Assembly: GCF_051106095.1 (NCBI RefSeq)
Contig: NC_135793.1
Coordinates: 9,658,501-9,722,500, forward strand
DNA: 64,000 nt
Direction: 5' to 3'
Origin: Pogona vitticeps
Taxonomy: Eukaryota; Chordata; Lepidosauria; Squamata; Agamidae
Shown here one piece after another: positions 21,931 through 55,500 of this stretch. The notes under the pieces are model-generated. The model saw nothing but the letters and a program-made list of their open reading frames with translations. It was not told the origin of the DNA and did not search any database. The translations under genes and the position numbers were made by a program. How positions within the stretch are numbered: position 1 is the stretch's first letter; each line of letters starts with the position of its first letter.

Positions 21931-24299
21931 AGGGTACCTCTCATTTTTTAATTTATTTTTTACTTTTGTTAGCAGAGGATTGTGTGCCTTTCCTGTCCGC
22001 CTCCCTTCTCTGGCCTGCTGTTCCCTACCGATCTTGCAGAGATTCCCCTCGAGGCACTCTGCGTATGTTCAGAGGCACGCTCTAGGTAAATAAATATTGC
22101 TCCGATTTAAATCGGAATCTGGGCATGGGTTCCTAATTTAAGAGTCCCCTGGGGAGACTTGCCCGAGGAACTGAAGGGGGTGGGATTGTTACCAGACTTA
22201 GACTCTCCAGTTTTCCTCCCCCTCCCCACCTCTTGCTGCCCCACTTTGTGCCTTCAGCTCAATGTTTTTTCCTAGACGTGGTTTGCAAATAGTGCTTTGT
22301 TCACTGAAGGGCAAAAAGTGGGGGCTTGGTTATGTTTGAGAAGTCACAGACATGGTGTATACACGTGTGTATACACCAGGTGTATCTGATGGTTCCAGGG
22401 TATAATATTTAGCTGGCAGTGGGCTCCAGAACCAATTGGGAGAGAATGCATTGTGTTTATTGATGGTCTGTTCCTTTTTATCAACTGAACCTATTTATAG
22501 GATGCTTTCTTTAGCAACAATCCCCCCAAGGGATGTGTAGAAAATTTTAGCCCTTTTGTTATAATATTGGTGATCTCAGGGAAGAAATTGTAGGCCTGCT
22601 GACCCGTCTTGGAGGTTTACTGTATTATGTTTTATCTTGCAATGTATAGATTTCTCCAATTTTAATTTATACTAGTACCTTGTGAGATTAGATCTGGTTC
22701 TGCCCAGAGGTCATGCAAGCTTTTGGGCAATTTAGTTAAATTCAAGCCGTTTTTGTCAGCTCCTTGAGGCAAAGACTTCCAGCTAGTATATGATGGATAA
22801 ATCATTCAAAGAAGGCTGGCTGGCTGCTTGAGAAGACTCTCTGTGTGTATTTATACCTGCTTGGGACCTAAAACAGGTGAGTCATTTAAGCAGGACGTGC
22901 CACTTGTCCTGCTTTTCCGTGCTCAAGAATTCGCGAGTGCAGCTGACAAAGTTTTACATGTTTGTTTTGAAAAGTGAGAGCTTTTAGGTAGAATCTGAAT
23001 TGCTGCACTCTTTGCATTTTAACTTTAAGCCAGCCTGCCATGTTCCTTTGAATAGGAACCGGTGTGTTTGATGTGTGTCATCATGCATTGGCTCCACAAG
23101 GCAGAACTCGAATTTTATTTTACTTAAAATGTTCTTTACCCTGCCTTTCTCCTTGAAGGAACCCAAGATGGGTTGCATCATTCAAAGACAATATTCAAAA
23201 AAAGTGAGGCTACAAATCCTAAGAAAAGGAGAGTCCTCTGATCTAGAGCTGAGAAAAGTTACTTTTTTTGGACTCTAGCTCCCAGCTACCATAGACACTG
23301 GGCTTTTCCAAAAGATATTTTGAGAGTTTTAGTCTGAAAACATGAACGTTCCCAGGCTCTGCTAAGTCTGATCTTGAGATTCCCTTCCTGATTTTCTGAG
23401 AACTGTTTGTCTTTCTGATGTCATAGTTGAATGTTTTCTCAGACGTTCTTCCTCCGGAGAGTTACAAGGTAGCTGTGCAGGGAAGTGCGTGTGTGCCCGG
23501 CGAAGATAAACTTTTTGTATTTGAGCTCTGGATCGGAAGGAGAAAGGAAGCTGCTTTGCAAGATAGGGCCTGGCAGCTGATGAATGTTTTGCTTTGCACG
23601 CCTTAAATGTGGATTCAGTTCATGAGTTCGTGGTCAACTTTATGCTTGGCCCTGTCGTTAGGCAGTATGAGCTTGCTGCCTCGGGTGGCAGATTTGGCAT
23701 GCCATGGAAGTAACAAAACTTTAAAACTTCCTGATTTAATATTGGCCCAAATCTGTGTTTTTCACAATTTGCAGCTACCAATTGTGTGCCTGGTAGTGCG
23801 ACAGGTTGTGTGCCCCCTTGTCTAGTCCTTACTCCTTAGAAAGAACTTTCTGGGTCTTTGATCCACTGTGCACATCAGCAGGTAGACAACGGGGCGAGAT
23901 TTCCCATGCAGTGATCTGTGAACTTCTGTGACACCTTGTGAACTCCTGAAATGCAAAAGAGCCTGCATGACTTTCAAGTTTGTCTCAACAGGCTTGAGGA
24001 CTAGAAACCTGGCAGCTGTTTCGCAACAAAATCGAACAGCAACCATAAAGTGGAAATTATCCGTCCTGTGTGTGATTCCAACTGGAGGTTTAATGGTTGG
24101 ACCACGGCCAAGGGCCCAAGCAGGACCTAGTGCTTATCCAAAATGTCAGCTAGTCCCAGTGAAGCTGTTTAGTTGAAGGGTTTGGGAGTCATAGGATAGT
24201 GCATGTTATTTGAAATTCCCCCACAGTGCCATTCAGGCCCTCTGATGTGTTATTACTTTAGAGTGATCATCTTTGAGGGGTGATACCAAATAGTATCCA

Positions 24300-24641
24300 C
24301 GTGAGGGACGTGGTGGCGCTGCGGGCTAAATTGCAGAAGCCTCTGTGCTGCAAGGTCAGAAGACCAACCGTCGTAAGATCGAATCCGCACAACGGAGGGA
24401 GCTCCCGCTGCTTGTCCCAGCTCCTGCCAACTTAGCAGTTCGAAAGCATGCAAATGCGAGTAGATAAATAGGTACCACCACAGTGGGAAGGTAACGATGT
24501 TCCGTGTCTAGTCGCGCTGGCCACATGACCATAGAAACTGTCTTCGGACAAACGCTGGCTCTATGGCTTGGAAACGGGGATGAGCACTGCCCCCTAGAGT
24601 CAAATTTGACCGGACAAATTGTCAAGGGGCACCTTTACCTT
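24300..24641 (+). mobile_element. Sauria SINE, copy 2
   Basis: GGGACGTGGTGGCGCTGCGG head, GATCGAATCCGC B box, GCAAATGCGAGTAGATAAAT body motif, and GTCAAGGGGCACCTTTACC tail. Flanks ACCAAATAGTATCCA (24285-24299) and ACCAAACAGTAGCCA (24642-24656) match at 13 of 15 bases. Confidence 0.88.
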
Positions 24642-25041
24642 ACCAAACAGTAGCCATCAGCAGCTCTACTTGTTAACTAGAGGTTAATGTATTCTGGCAG
24701 AAGAGAAGAGCTCCCTCAGCAAGTTAAGCCTCATTCTTTAGCTTCTCGGCCCTTGAGCCTGAGTTGGGTCTGTCCAGCCCAAGGTCTGTATTTCTGTGGG
24801 CTGTGTTTCTTCACCATCTGCCCTGACCGGTCTGTGGCCTTGTCAGTTTGCTCGCTATCATGAGTAGTCACCTAACAAACATTCTCTCCTCGGATTCTTG
24901 ACATCCCTTGTGAGGCAAAACTGCACTTGCCGGGTGGATCAAGTCCATGGTTGATCCGAGAGTAATTAAGTGCTGTTATTGGAGGTTTCCCCTTCTGTGT
25001 GTTTTGCAAAGTTCTCACTACTTTTATTGTTGGATTGTTTC

Positions 25042-25387
25042 AAAGGTAAAGGTAAAGGTTCCCCTTGATAATTTTTGTCCAGTCATGTCCGACTCTAGGG
25101 GGCGGCGCTCATCCCTGTTTCCAAGCCATAGAGCCAGCGTTTTGTCCGAAGACAATCTTCCATGGTCACATGGCCAGTGCGACTTAGACACGGAACGCTG
25201 TTACCTTCCCACCGAGGTGGTCCCTATTTATCTACTCACATTTGCATGCTTTCAAGCCGCTAGGTTGGCGGGAGCTGGGACAGGCGACGGGTGCTCATTC
25301 CATCACGTGGATTCGAACTTACGACTGCTGGTCTTTTGACCCTGCAGCACAGGCTTCTGCGGTTTAACCCACAGCGCCACCACGTCC
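25042..25387 (-). mobile_element. Sauria SINE, copy 3
   Basis: Full-length copy in reverse orientation: tail complement AAGGTAAAGGTTCCCCTTGA at the left, head complement CCACAGCGCCACCACGTCCC at the right. I did not find a clean target duplication. Confidence 0.85.
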
Positions 25388-26627
25388 CTTAGGCATCTTA
25401 CTTATAGCTAGAATCGGTCAAAATAGCTATGTCTGCTTAAGAGTAATGCACTGAATGTGTTTAGGAATTCAGTTGGGATCCATTGAGTGGTGACTGTTTG
25501 CTGTTCTAAGTTACAGTATCTCATTGCACTTACACAGATGTAAATATTTACTTGGATTCTGGCCATTGTTTTTTATTAACCCTTTTTGTTTATGCTGTAT
25601 TAGGTGTCTGTTTTATAATGTAAACAGCCTAGAAATTTAGATACATCAAAAATATACAGAAACTGTAAATAGATGATACTGAAATTACTTGAAACGCTCA
25701 AGACTTCCTGCCCTAAAAAGTAAGATGTTTTGGAACTTTTTTTAACAGAATCATCTTTGTGTTTGGGGAACAATTAGGACATTATAATTTGCTGCTCTTT
25801 TAATCATGTTAATTATGTCTTCCCTTTCGGGAGCTCAGAGTAATGATATTTATTTTATATATTCACCATATTTATATGCCAGCTTTTCTCTGGAGAAATC
25901 AAGTCAGCAGATACACAGGGCAAAATCCAATCGTAATTACCAGTGGGAGTAGATGCATTGAATAAATGGAAACGTAGTAAATCAACACATGTGTAAGTTT
26001 CATTGACACAATAGGTCTAGTCTAAACTTTGGATTTAGACCGTGGTCTTCCTCCTCCTTACTATGCAACTGGTTACATGTCCCCTTGTATCTTCTTACAA
26101 CAACCTTATATCATAAGTTAGGCTGAGATGTAATGACTGTGTCAGTGTTACTTAGTAAGCTTCATGGCCGAGAGGGAATTTGAACCCTGGTGTCCCTACT
26201 AGAGCATATTGGCGCTAGTAAAAAAAAAATCTCCTTATTGTAATTTACTACATATGGCACTTTAACTAAATCAGACATGAAATATTTTTTTAAAAGCATA
26301 CCTTAAACTTTTGCCTTCACAACAAGCCATTGGATGGTTAGATAATTTGAAATGCCAGTGTTGCATACTTTTGAGCATATCCATGGTTTGTGCGATGTAT
26401 ACCCATAAGAGATAACTTAGGGATTTTAACATATGAGACTTCTGACTTGGCCATTCTCCTTAAACAAAATAAGTCTATATTGGAGCGACTTATTAGGTAA
26501 TTTAATGATAGGGGAGTAAAATGGGCAATGATAAACCTAATCATGCTTAGAGTAGGCCTACTGAATTCAGCAAGAATTAAGTGAGTCATGACCCACATGC
26601 CCCACTGATTTCAATGGATGGGCAACA

Positions 26628-26795
26628 CATGGTGCTCCAGGCCATTATCATCATCATCTTGGAAATGCAGAGCTGGAAGGGGCCCAGTAGGTCATCAAAT
26701 CCATCCCTTGTCAAAGAGGCATAGTGGGGAATCAAATTCCTGGCTCTGTGGCTAAATACGTCAACCACTGAGCTGTCCAGCAGATGTTTTGAGCT
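26628..26795 (-). mobile_element. tRNA-headed SINE with CTTCCAGCTCTGC tail, minus copy
   Basis: The plus strand reads GGAAATGCAGAGCTGGAAGG ... AATCAAATTCCTGGCTCTGT ... CCACTGAGCTGTCC, the complement of the SINE at 19412. The CCCTTGTCAAAGAGGCATAG section between is also reminiscent of that copy. Confidence 0.5.
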
Positions 26796-27286
26796 ACAAC
26801 TTGCATTCATTTGTTAGCACAGTGGGTGGTGACATACGATGGGAATTATTGTTTAACAGCTTTGTAGCCACATATTTCCCATCCGTGGCCTGCTGTGTTT
26901 TTCGTCTTTTGCGTACCAAGTCTCAACATGACTAAATCTGTAGGTTGGATGCAATGTCTGTGAGAAATATTCAAGAAACTGAATGACATTTAATTTCAAA
27001 TCTAGCTGTTATACTGAGGCATTCCAAGGTCTTTCTCAGATTTGCAAACATTCAAATACTGTCAGTGTGGAATTGAATCTAGGGCTTTTTTTATTCTTAA
27101 GCTTTTTTATCAGTTGAAATTCAGTGTTCCAGCAAATACAGTATTTGATGCTATAGTCTGTGTTTCTTTGAACAGCGTTGTCTTTTGGTTTTCTTTCCTC
27201 CACTATTTCTTTTGTCTTCTAGCTTGGGGACGCGGCAGCTGCACCTTGAGGGAAGGGGAGCTGGTTTCTAGCCAGAGAAAGGCCCG

Positions 27287-49433
<22,147 letters not shown>

Positions 49434-49947
49434 CCCTGGTGCAGCCGCCTGCTTCAGAGGCAGAATCGGGCTCAGGCTGCTGTGCTAGGAAGCTTTAGAC
49501 AGCCTTTCACAATCCAGTGGCTTCCAGATGTGTTGAATCACAACTCTCATAAACTGGGTGTGTGAGAGGTGTGGTTCCAATGCCTCTGGAGCCTCCTAGG
49601 TTATGGGATGCAAGGGAAGTGGGAGGAAGACTTCCTGGCCTCTGTAGCAACACGATGGGCTTTGCAATGGCCGTTGGAATGGGCTCACTTTAAAAGGATC
49701 TTCTTGGCAGTCTGTTTTATTGAAAGGGATTCCTACTTTTGTAACTTTGTTGGAATTATATTCTGTGTCCGTCCTTTCCCCAGGGGGGGAGGAGTGTAAC
49801 AAAGTGCCTTTTCAAACTTGTTTACTTGTCTTTATGCTTCTTTTTCCTCTTAAGCCTCATGCACCAGACTGCCTTCCTACATTTTAATTCATGTTTTTAT
49901 ATATCATTGCCTTCTGTTCTGCATTTGGGCATCATAAGGAGCATTGA

Positions 49948-49953
49948 AATAAA
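49948..49953 (+). terminator. Probable SYTL4 polyadenylation signal
   Basis: AATAAA about 515 bp after the SYTL4 stop codon. It implies a short 3' UTR, about 2.2 kb from the convergent SRPX2 3' end. Confidence 0.65.
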
Positions 49954-52141
49954 GTTCAAATGTAAAGAGCCAAAATCTGCTGGATGAATGTCCTCTTGTC
50001 TACCATGTCTCCGAAATGGTGGTAGAAAAGACACAGGGAGAGTGTGTGACTGAGATTATTTGGAGGCGGGAGCAGCTCAACCATATCGAACAAAAGGTCT
50101 TTGGGGCTTTTTACCTTGGAAAAGCAGAGTAAGGTTTAGGTGGAAAACATGTGTAAGCATCTGTGAGAAGTCAGCTGTGATGCAGACTCTTGTACAGGTG
50201 CAAGTCTGTACAGACTTTTGATGCACCCTATAGGAAACAGAGCCTTGAATGCCTATCATAACACTGTGTTTGTTTGGTAATACAGTGGTGCCCCGCATGG
50301 CGACGTTAATCCGTTCCAGATTAATCGTCGCTATGCAGAAACATCGCTAAACGGATCGAAAAACCCCATAGGAACACATTAAACTTTGTTTAATGCGTTC
50401 CTATGGGGCCCAAATTCAACGTTCAGCGAAGATCCTCCATAGCGCTGCCATTTTTGCGCCCTCGGTAAGTGATGGCAGGGCACGAAAATGGTTGCGGTGG
50501 CCATTTTGGAACAGCCGATCAGCTGTTTAAAAAAACATCGCAGTGCGAAGATCAGTAAGCGAAACGCTTACCGATCATCGCAATGCAATGTTTTACCCAT
50601 TAAAACATTGCAATGCTTAGCGATCTAAAAAAATAGATCGCTATGCGGATTCGTCGTTAAACGGTGCGCTCGTTATGCAAGGCACCACTTTATCTCAAGC
50701 CACAGACATGTGGAAAGGTGGAATCTTGAAACCCACGGATGCACACCCAAATGGGCCTATTGAGAATGTTCCGGCCAAGTTATCTTATTTGTGCTTGCTA
50801 CAGTAAAAGGGCTAAGGGGAAGCCTCTGGGACATTCCCTTCCATCCCCCGTCTTTTCTTTCTGAAGTACCTGCCTAGAATGAGACCATTGGCTTTTGGCC
50901 CTGAAAATTTGTAATGGCTGGCAGTTCCCGGTTCTGCTTTAAAGCAAACGTTTTTCTTCTCTTTTTCATCCATGGAGAAGGTGTGGCCCTCCAAAGGTTA
51001 ACCTATAACTCCTGTCATTCCTTACCACCGTAGATGGGGTTGATGGGAGAGGCAGCCCAACCAGATCTGGGAGGCCACCTGTTCTATAGTCTGGTCTACA
51101 GTAGATCACAGAAGTGAGGACATGGGTGTGTGTTGTGTTATTTTGAGGGGACAGCACATTCACACTGTTATACAAGCTGTATACTCACTGCTTTACATTG
51201 TAGCCAAGTGTCATTTCTTCAGTGTTGTCACATGAAAAGATATACTCAAATATTTGTGAAAGGTGAGGGGGGTGTACTCACTTCTGTGATATACTGTATG
51301 TTGTTACAATAGCCCCCAAGAAAAGAAAAAAGGCCGGGGAGTGGTCTGGTCAGTTACTTCACATACTGTGTCAGCAGCTGATCTGTGGTGGGGAGGAATC
51401 GAACCCATGTTCTAGTCCATATGCGCTCACACACAGTAGTTTAATTTTTGTTTTCTGCCTCTTTACCTATTTGCTCATTGAAACGAGAAAAAACACAAGA
51501 CTGAGAATAAATGTGTTTTTCATTTTCAAAGATCATTGGTTACACCTACTGCTGGCTTAATGCAAGTTTAACCAGAGCTGATCTTTGCCTGTCCCGGCCA
51601 TAGGGAAATCTGTGGCATCATCTAGATGATGATGGACTGCCACCCCCATCATCCCTGACTTTGGCCACGCTGACTTGGGCTGAGATAAGAGACTGACCAA
51701 AAACCTCTGAAGGGTCTCGCAGGTTCCCAAGCCCTGATCTCCTGTATGATGATGGCTTGTGACCATGACAAGAAAGACGATGAAGGGTTCTGTACTATCC
51801 TCTGATTCAGCTGTGGGCCCATCTTTGGACCTTTCCGTGTTTGGGGCTTGAGGTCTCAGAAGCCCTAGTCATGGTGGGCAATGATATGGAATGGTAGTCC
51901 TGAACGTCAGGGTAGCCAGAGGTTAGACCGTCCCTCCTCTGGTGGTGTTTCCTCCCCATACGATCCTCTTCACATGGAAGGCACTTCATGAAGAACGAAC
52001 ATTAGATGCACGCAGGGGGGGCTCCATCCATCACATTGATTGCCATCTGCAGTTATTGTTTTGTTTTAGCAGTCAGACATTTGATTTGGCGGCTGCAATG
52101 TAGGTATGGTTAAAATGGGCTTCCTCAAATTGCCCCAGGTT
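49954..52141. other. SYTL4-SRPX2 intergenic spacer
   Basis: This is the convergent 3'-3' spacer between the two genes. Apart from a pogo-like element (50283-50690), I see no gene and no recognisable repeat in it. Confidence 0.6.
50283..50690. mobile_element. Pogo/Tigger-like MITE
   Basis: CAGTGGTGCCCCGCATGGCG to TGCAAGGCACCACTT with TA flanks. Hairpin core CCCATAGGAACACATTAAAC / GTTTAATGCGTTCCTATGGG at about 50364-50407. Confidence 0.75.
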
Positions 52142-52147
52142 TTTATT
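52142..52147 (-). terminator. Probable SRPX2 polyadenylation signal
   Basis: TTTATT on the plus strand reads AATAAA on the SRPX2 strand, about 385 bp beyond the SRPX2 stop codon. The surrounding sequence is AT-rich, so another site could be used. Confidence 0.5.
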
Positions 52148-52530
52148 TAGCAAGTATAAATAAAATATTATGGAAAAAGAGGGTATTTGGCGAATGAAAT
52201 TTTCATCTGGCAAATTAATTAAAAAAAAAAGCAGGGCAACCCAAGAGACTTGCTTTCCTGAATAATTCCTACAGGCACAATTATTATTGTTTTGCCTTTG
52301 TTTATGTAGGCAATGATCAAGAGCCATAATTCAGTTCCTCTTGTAAGCTTGGGGTGGCTGCTTGTGCTGTCCCCAAAGGTCTTAATCCAGCCATTCCTCT
52401 TCTGCTTCACCTCTGACGACTTACAAGGCTGAAAGGGGACTCCCTGCTTTTCTCGTAGAAGGCCGGGGTGGGGTGGGGGGATTAGAGGTGGAAAGGATTC
52501 TGTTGCTTCTGGGAATGGGCCAGCCTGTGG

Positions 52531-55500
52531 TCACTCGCACCCATCCCTGTTCTGTTCCCTCTGGAGTTGTTCCTGGCTGCTGAGCAAGTAGGTGTCGATG
52601 AAGGAGAAGAGTTCATCGGGTGTCACGGGTTGAATGTAGCGCTCACGGTCCCCGCCGTCTTTGTCGAGCAGCACAACATTGAAGCGGTAGCGGCTCATGT
52701 GGAGGAACTGCCTGCAGAAACAAAAAACGGCGCCTGTTGCTGGTGTTTTGCCCAAGAGCTTCGGGGGGGGGGGGGGTTGGTTGGTTGCAGAAAAAGTGAT
52801 GTGAACCATGAGATGGAGTCCTTGGCTCAAAAGTGCACCGGGCTGCTTACAGCCAATTGAGACCAACCCCCCCACTCCACCATAACTGGTATCTTTGCAA
52901 ACTAACAATATTATGAGGAGGGCTGAGTTAAAGGCATGAAGGGCTCTGAGCAACTCTGAAGAGCAGTAAGCAAGGGCCAAGTTTGAGGATTAGCATAAAT
53001 GTGTAGTCAAGGTACCTGCAACTCCCAGGCTTCTTCACCCTTAGCAGTGATTGGCCGGGACTGAGAAGCACTTGCTGGAGAACAGCTAGTAGCCCATCGT
53101 TAGGGAGGAAGTAACAATGCATCCCAGAATTATCAGTTCACGGTTGCCCCAAGAGAAGAGCCAGCCAGAAGGCTCTTGGGCCACCAACTACATGCAAGCA
53201 TATGCCGAACCTGCACCGAGGTGCAAAGAAAATACATGGCTGTGGCATTCATGAAACTAGTGGTTGACGGGAATCATGCAAAGAGTAGCTAATACTCTGT
53301 AGGTGTAATTGAGGAATGCCCAAGCTCTTAAGCCAGTGTTGATCAGCTTGTAGCCCTCCTAATGTTGTTGAGTGGTATTGCCCTTGTTCCATCTCCACAG
53401 TTGATGCTGATTAGGCCTGATGGAAATTACAGTCCAGCAAGGGGGGGGGGCTTAAGTTGCCCAACCCTGCCCTAAGCCCTATGACAAAAGAGGGGAACCT
53501 GTGATCCTCTAGATGTTGGTGGATTGAAACACCCATCATGCATGACCAATGATCACATGCTGATGGGTACCATAGTCCAAGAACATGTGGAGAAGCCACA
53601 ACGCACTGGTCTAACCTCTTTAACATTCACGTAGGCTAATTCCTATCATCCTGCCTTGCTACAAGGATTCCATAACTTGACTAGATATTTTTTGAAGAAC
53701 TAATGAATGCTGCTCAATACATTTACCATATACAGTGGTGCCACACTAGACGATGATAATCCGTTCCACTGAAATCACTGTTTAGCGAAATCATTGTCTA
53801 GTGAAAAGCATTTCCCCGTTGGAATGCACTGAAACCTGTTTAATGCGTTCCAATGGGGAAGAATAGTCGTCTAGCGAAGATCGGCCATAGGAAAGCCGCT
53901 TTGCGAACCGCCGATCAGCTGTTTAAATAGCTGTCTTGCAAAGCTTAGGTCCCGAAAACACTTGTTTTGCAAGCATGGAGGGAGCTGTCAAAATCGTTGT
54001 CTAGCGAAACCTGGTTTGCGAAGCAGAGACCAAACATTGTCCAGCGAAATTCCCCCATAGGAATCACTGTTTTGCGAATCGCTATAGAGATTGCAAAAAG
54101 TCAATGTCTAGTGAAAAAACTGTCATGTGGGGTAACTGTCTAGCAAGGCACCAGGGTACGCTTTTATCATCCTAACAATCCCGGTCAACATCAGCCTAAG
54201 GTCAGCGCCTGAACTTTGTCAGAAGAACTGGATCTGACTCAGCACCACACAGACTCTATTTGAGAAACGCCCTTATCCCCTCCTTGCAGACACAAACCTG
54301 AGCTGTTCAGAGATGCTGTCGGAGAGCCGGTGCTCACGGATCCTCCCCACCTCATGAGGCGGCTGTCCCACTAGCTCAATGACAGTGATGTGACGCATAT
54401 CTAGCCCACAAATGGCTTGCTGCAGGAAAGAGAGGAAAAAAGCAATGGTCATTGTTCACTGCCTGCTGTAGGAGGCAGGAGAGGGTGAGAGAAGGTGGAA
54501 GAGCTGGGCTAGGTCACCTGCAACATGGCGTTCTGCATCTTGTAGTAGCGGTCGGAAGGATCTGGAGCAGAGATGACGAGCAGCCGACGCTTTTCATAGA
54601 ACTGGTCCAGCAGGCCCGCAGCAGAGTTTACGTCAACATTGATCTGCATGGCTGAAAGATGGGAATTTGTTATGGTCTCTGCTGGCTCAAGATATTTTGC
54701 AGCCTGAGATGGAGCAGCAAATGCTTCCTCAAGGTCACAATGCCAAAGCTGGCTAAGCTACTGTGGCACATGGCAGAGAATAAGCCACAAGTGCTTCTCT
54801 CTTACCCCTGGCAGTAAAAGGCTCTTAAGAATAGATTAAACCTTCAACTAACTCCAAAATCCATATCGGTGTAGGAGTCTCAGCCCAAAGGTACAAAATA
54901 GTTTGCGTGCTTTCAAAACTGGCAGATCTCTTTGTCCTGTGAGATCTCACGAAAGCAGGGCAGGGACGGTGGTTCGGGGTCTTGATTTTATAGTCAGGTA
55001 GTCATCAGCAACATCCTGCGTGACATCCCACATTTGCTGCCTTTGCTCAGGCTGGCCCAGTGATGAATGCTAGGAAGGGTGGACGAGGTGTGGGACAGTA
55101 AATGAATGGGGGTGGCGGCAGAGGCCAGCCTCTTTCAGGGGCTGAAGCAGAAACCGCAGCTGTTGGACAACGGACTGGATGAGGAAGCTGGTTGCCACAG
55201 AGACTCGTGGCACTGGGCTGCTAAAAATAAGCCTGACCTAAGCCCTCGGTGGGGGACATAAGCACAAGGCTTCTTTTTAGTTCCCAGCGGCCATGGCTGC
55301 AGACTTAAAGGGCGAGGGCTGGGGGAGGGTCTCAACCATCACAGCTGCCACCCCTCCCTCCTCAAAAATTCTTGCCAAGTTTTAAGCATTGAAAGCAATG
55401 ACAGTAGAAACCTCATGTAGGGTGTGGAATATTTTATCTTCGATAACAATGCTCTAAAAACAAACCCATTCCCGCCCCCCCCCCATGAACTGTGTACGAC

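Larger units (their letters stand above)
21931..27232. other. SYTL4 first intron (inferred)
   Basis: About 5.3 kb without coding exons that I can recognise. It contains two Sauria SINEs in opposite orientation (24300-24641 plus; about 25042-25387 minus), a short tRNA-headed SINE on the minus strand (about 26628-26795) and a 26-bp imperfect palindrome at 22353-22378. The rest is AT-rich sequence in which I see nothing specific. Confidence 0.55.

Noticed and set aside
21453-22093. Long overlapping open frames on both strands at the SYTL4 CpG island.
   Set aside because: They are low-complexity Pro/Arg/Gly translations from GC-rich DNA with no supporting splice structure.
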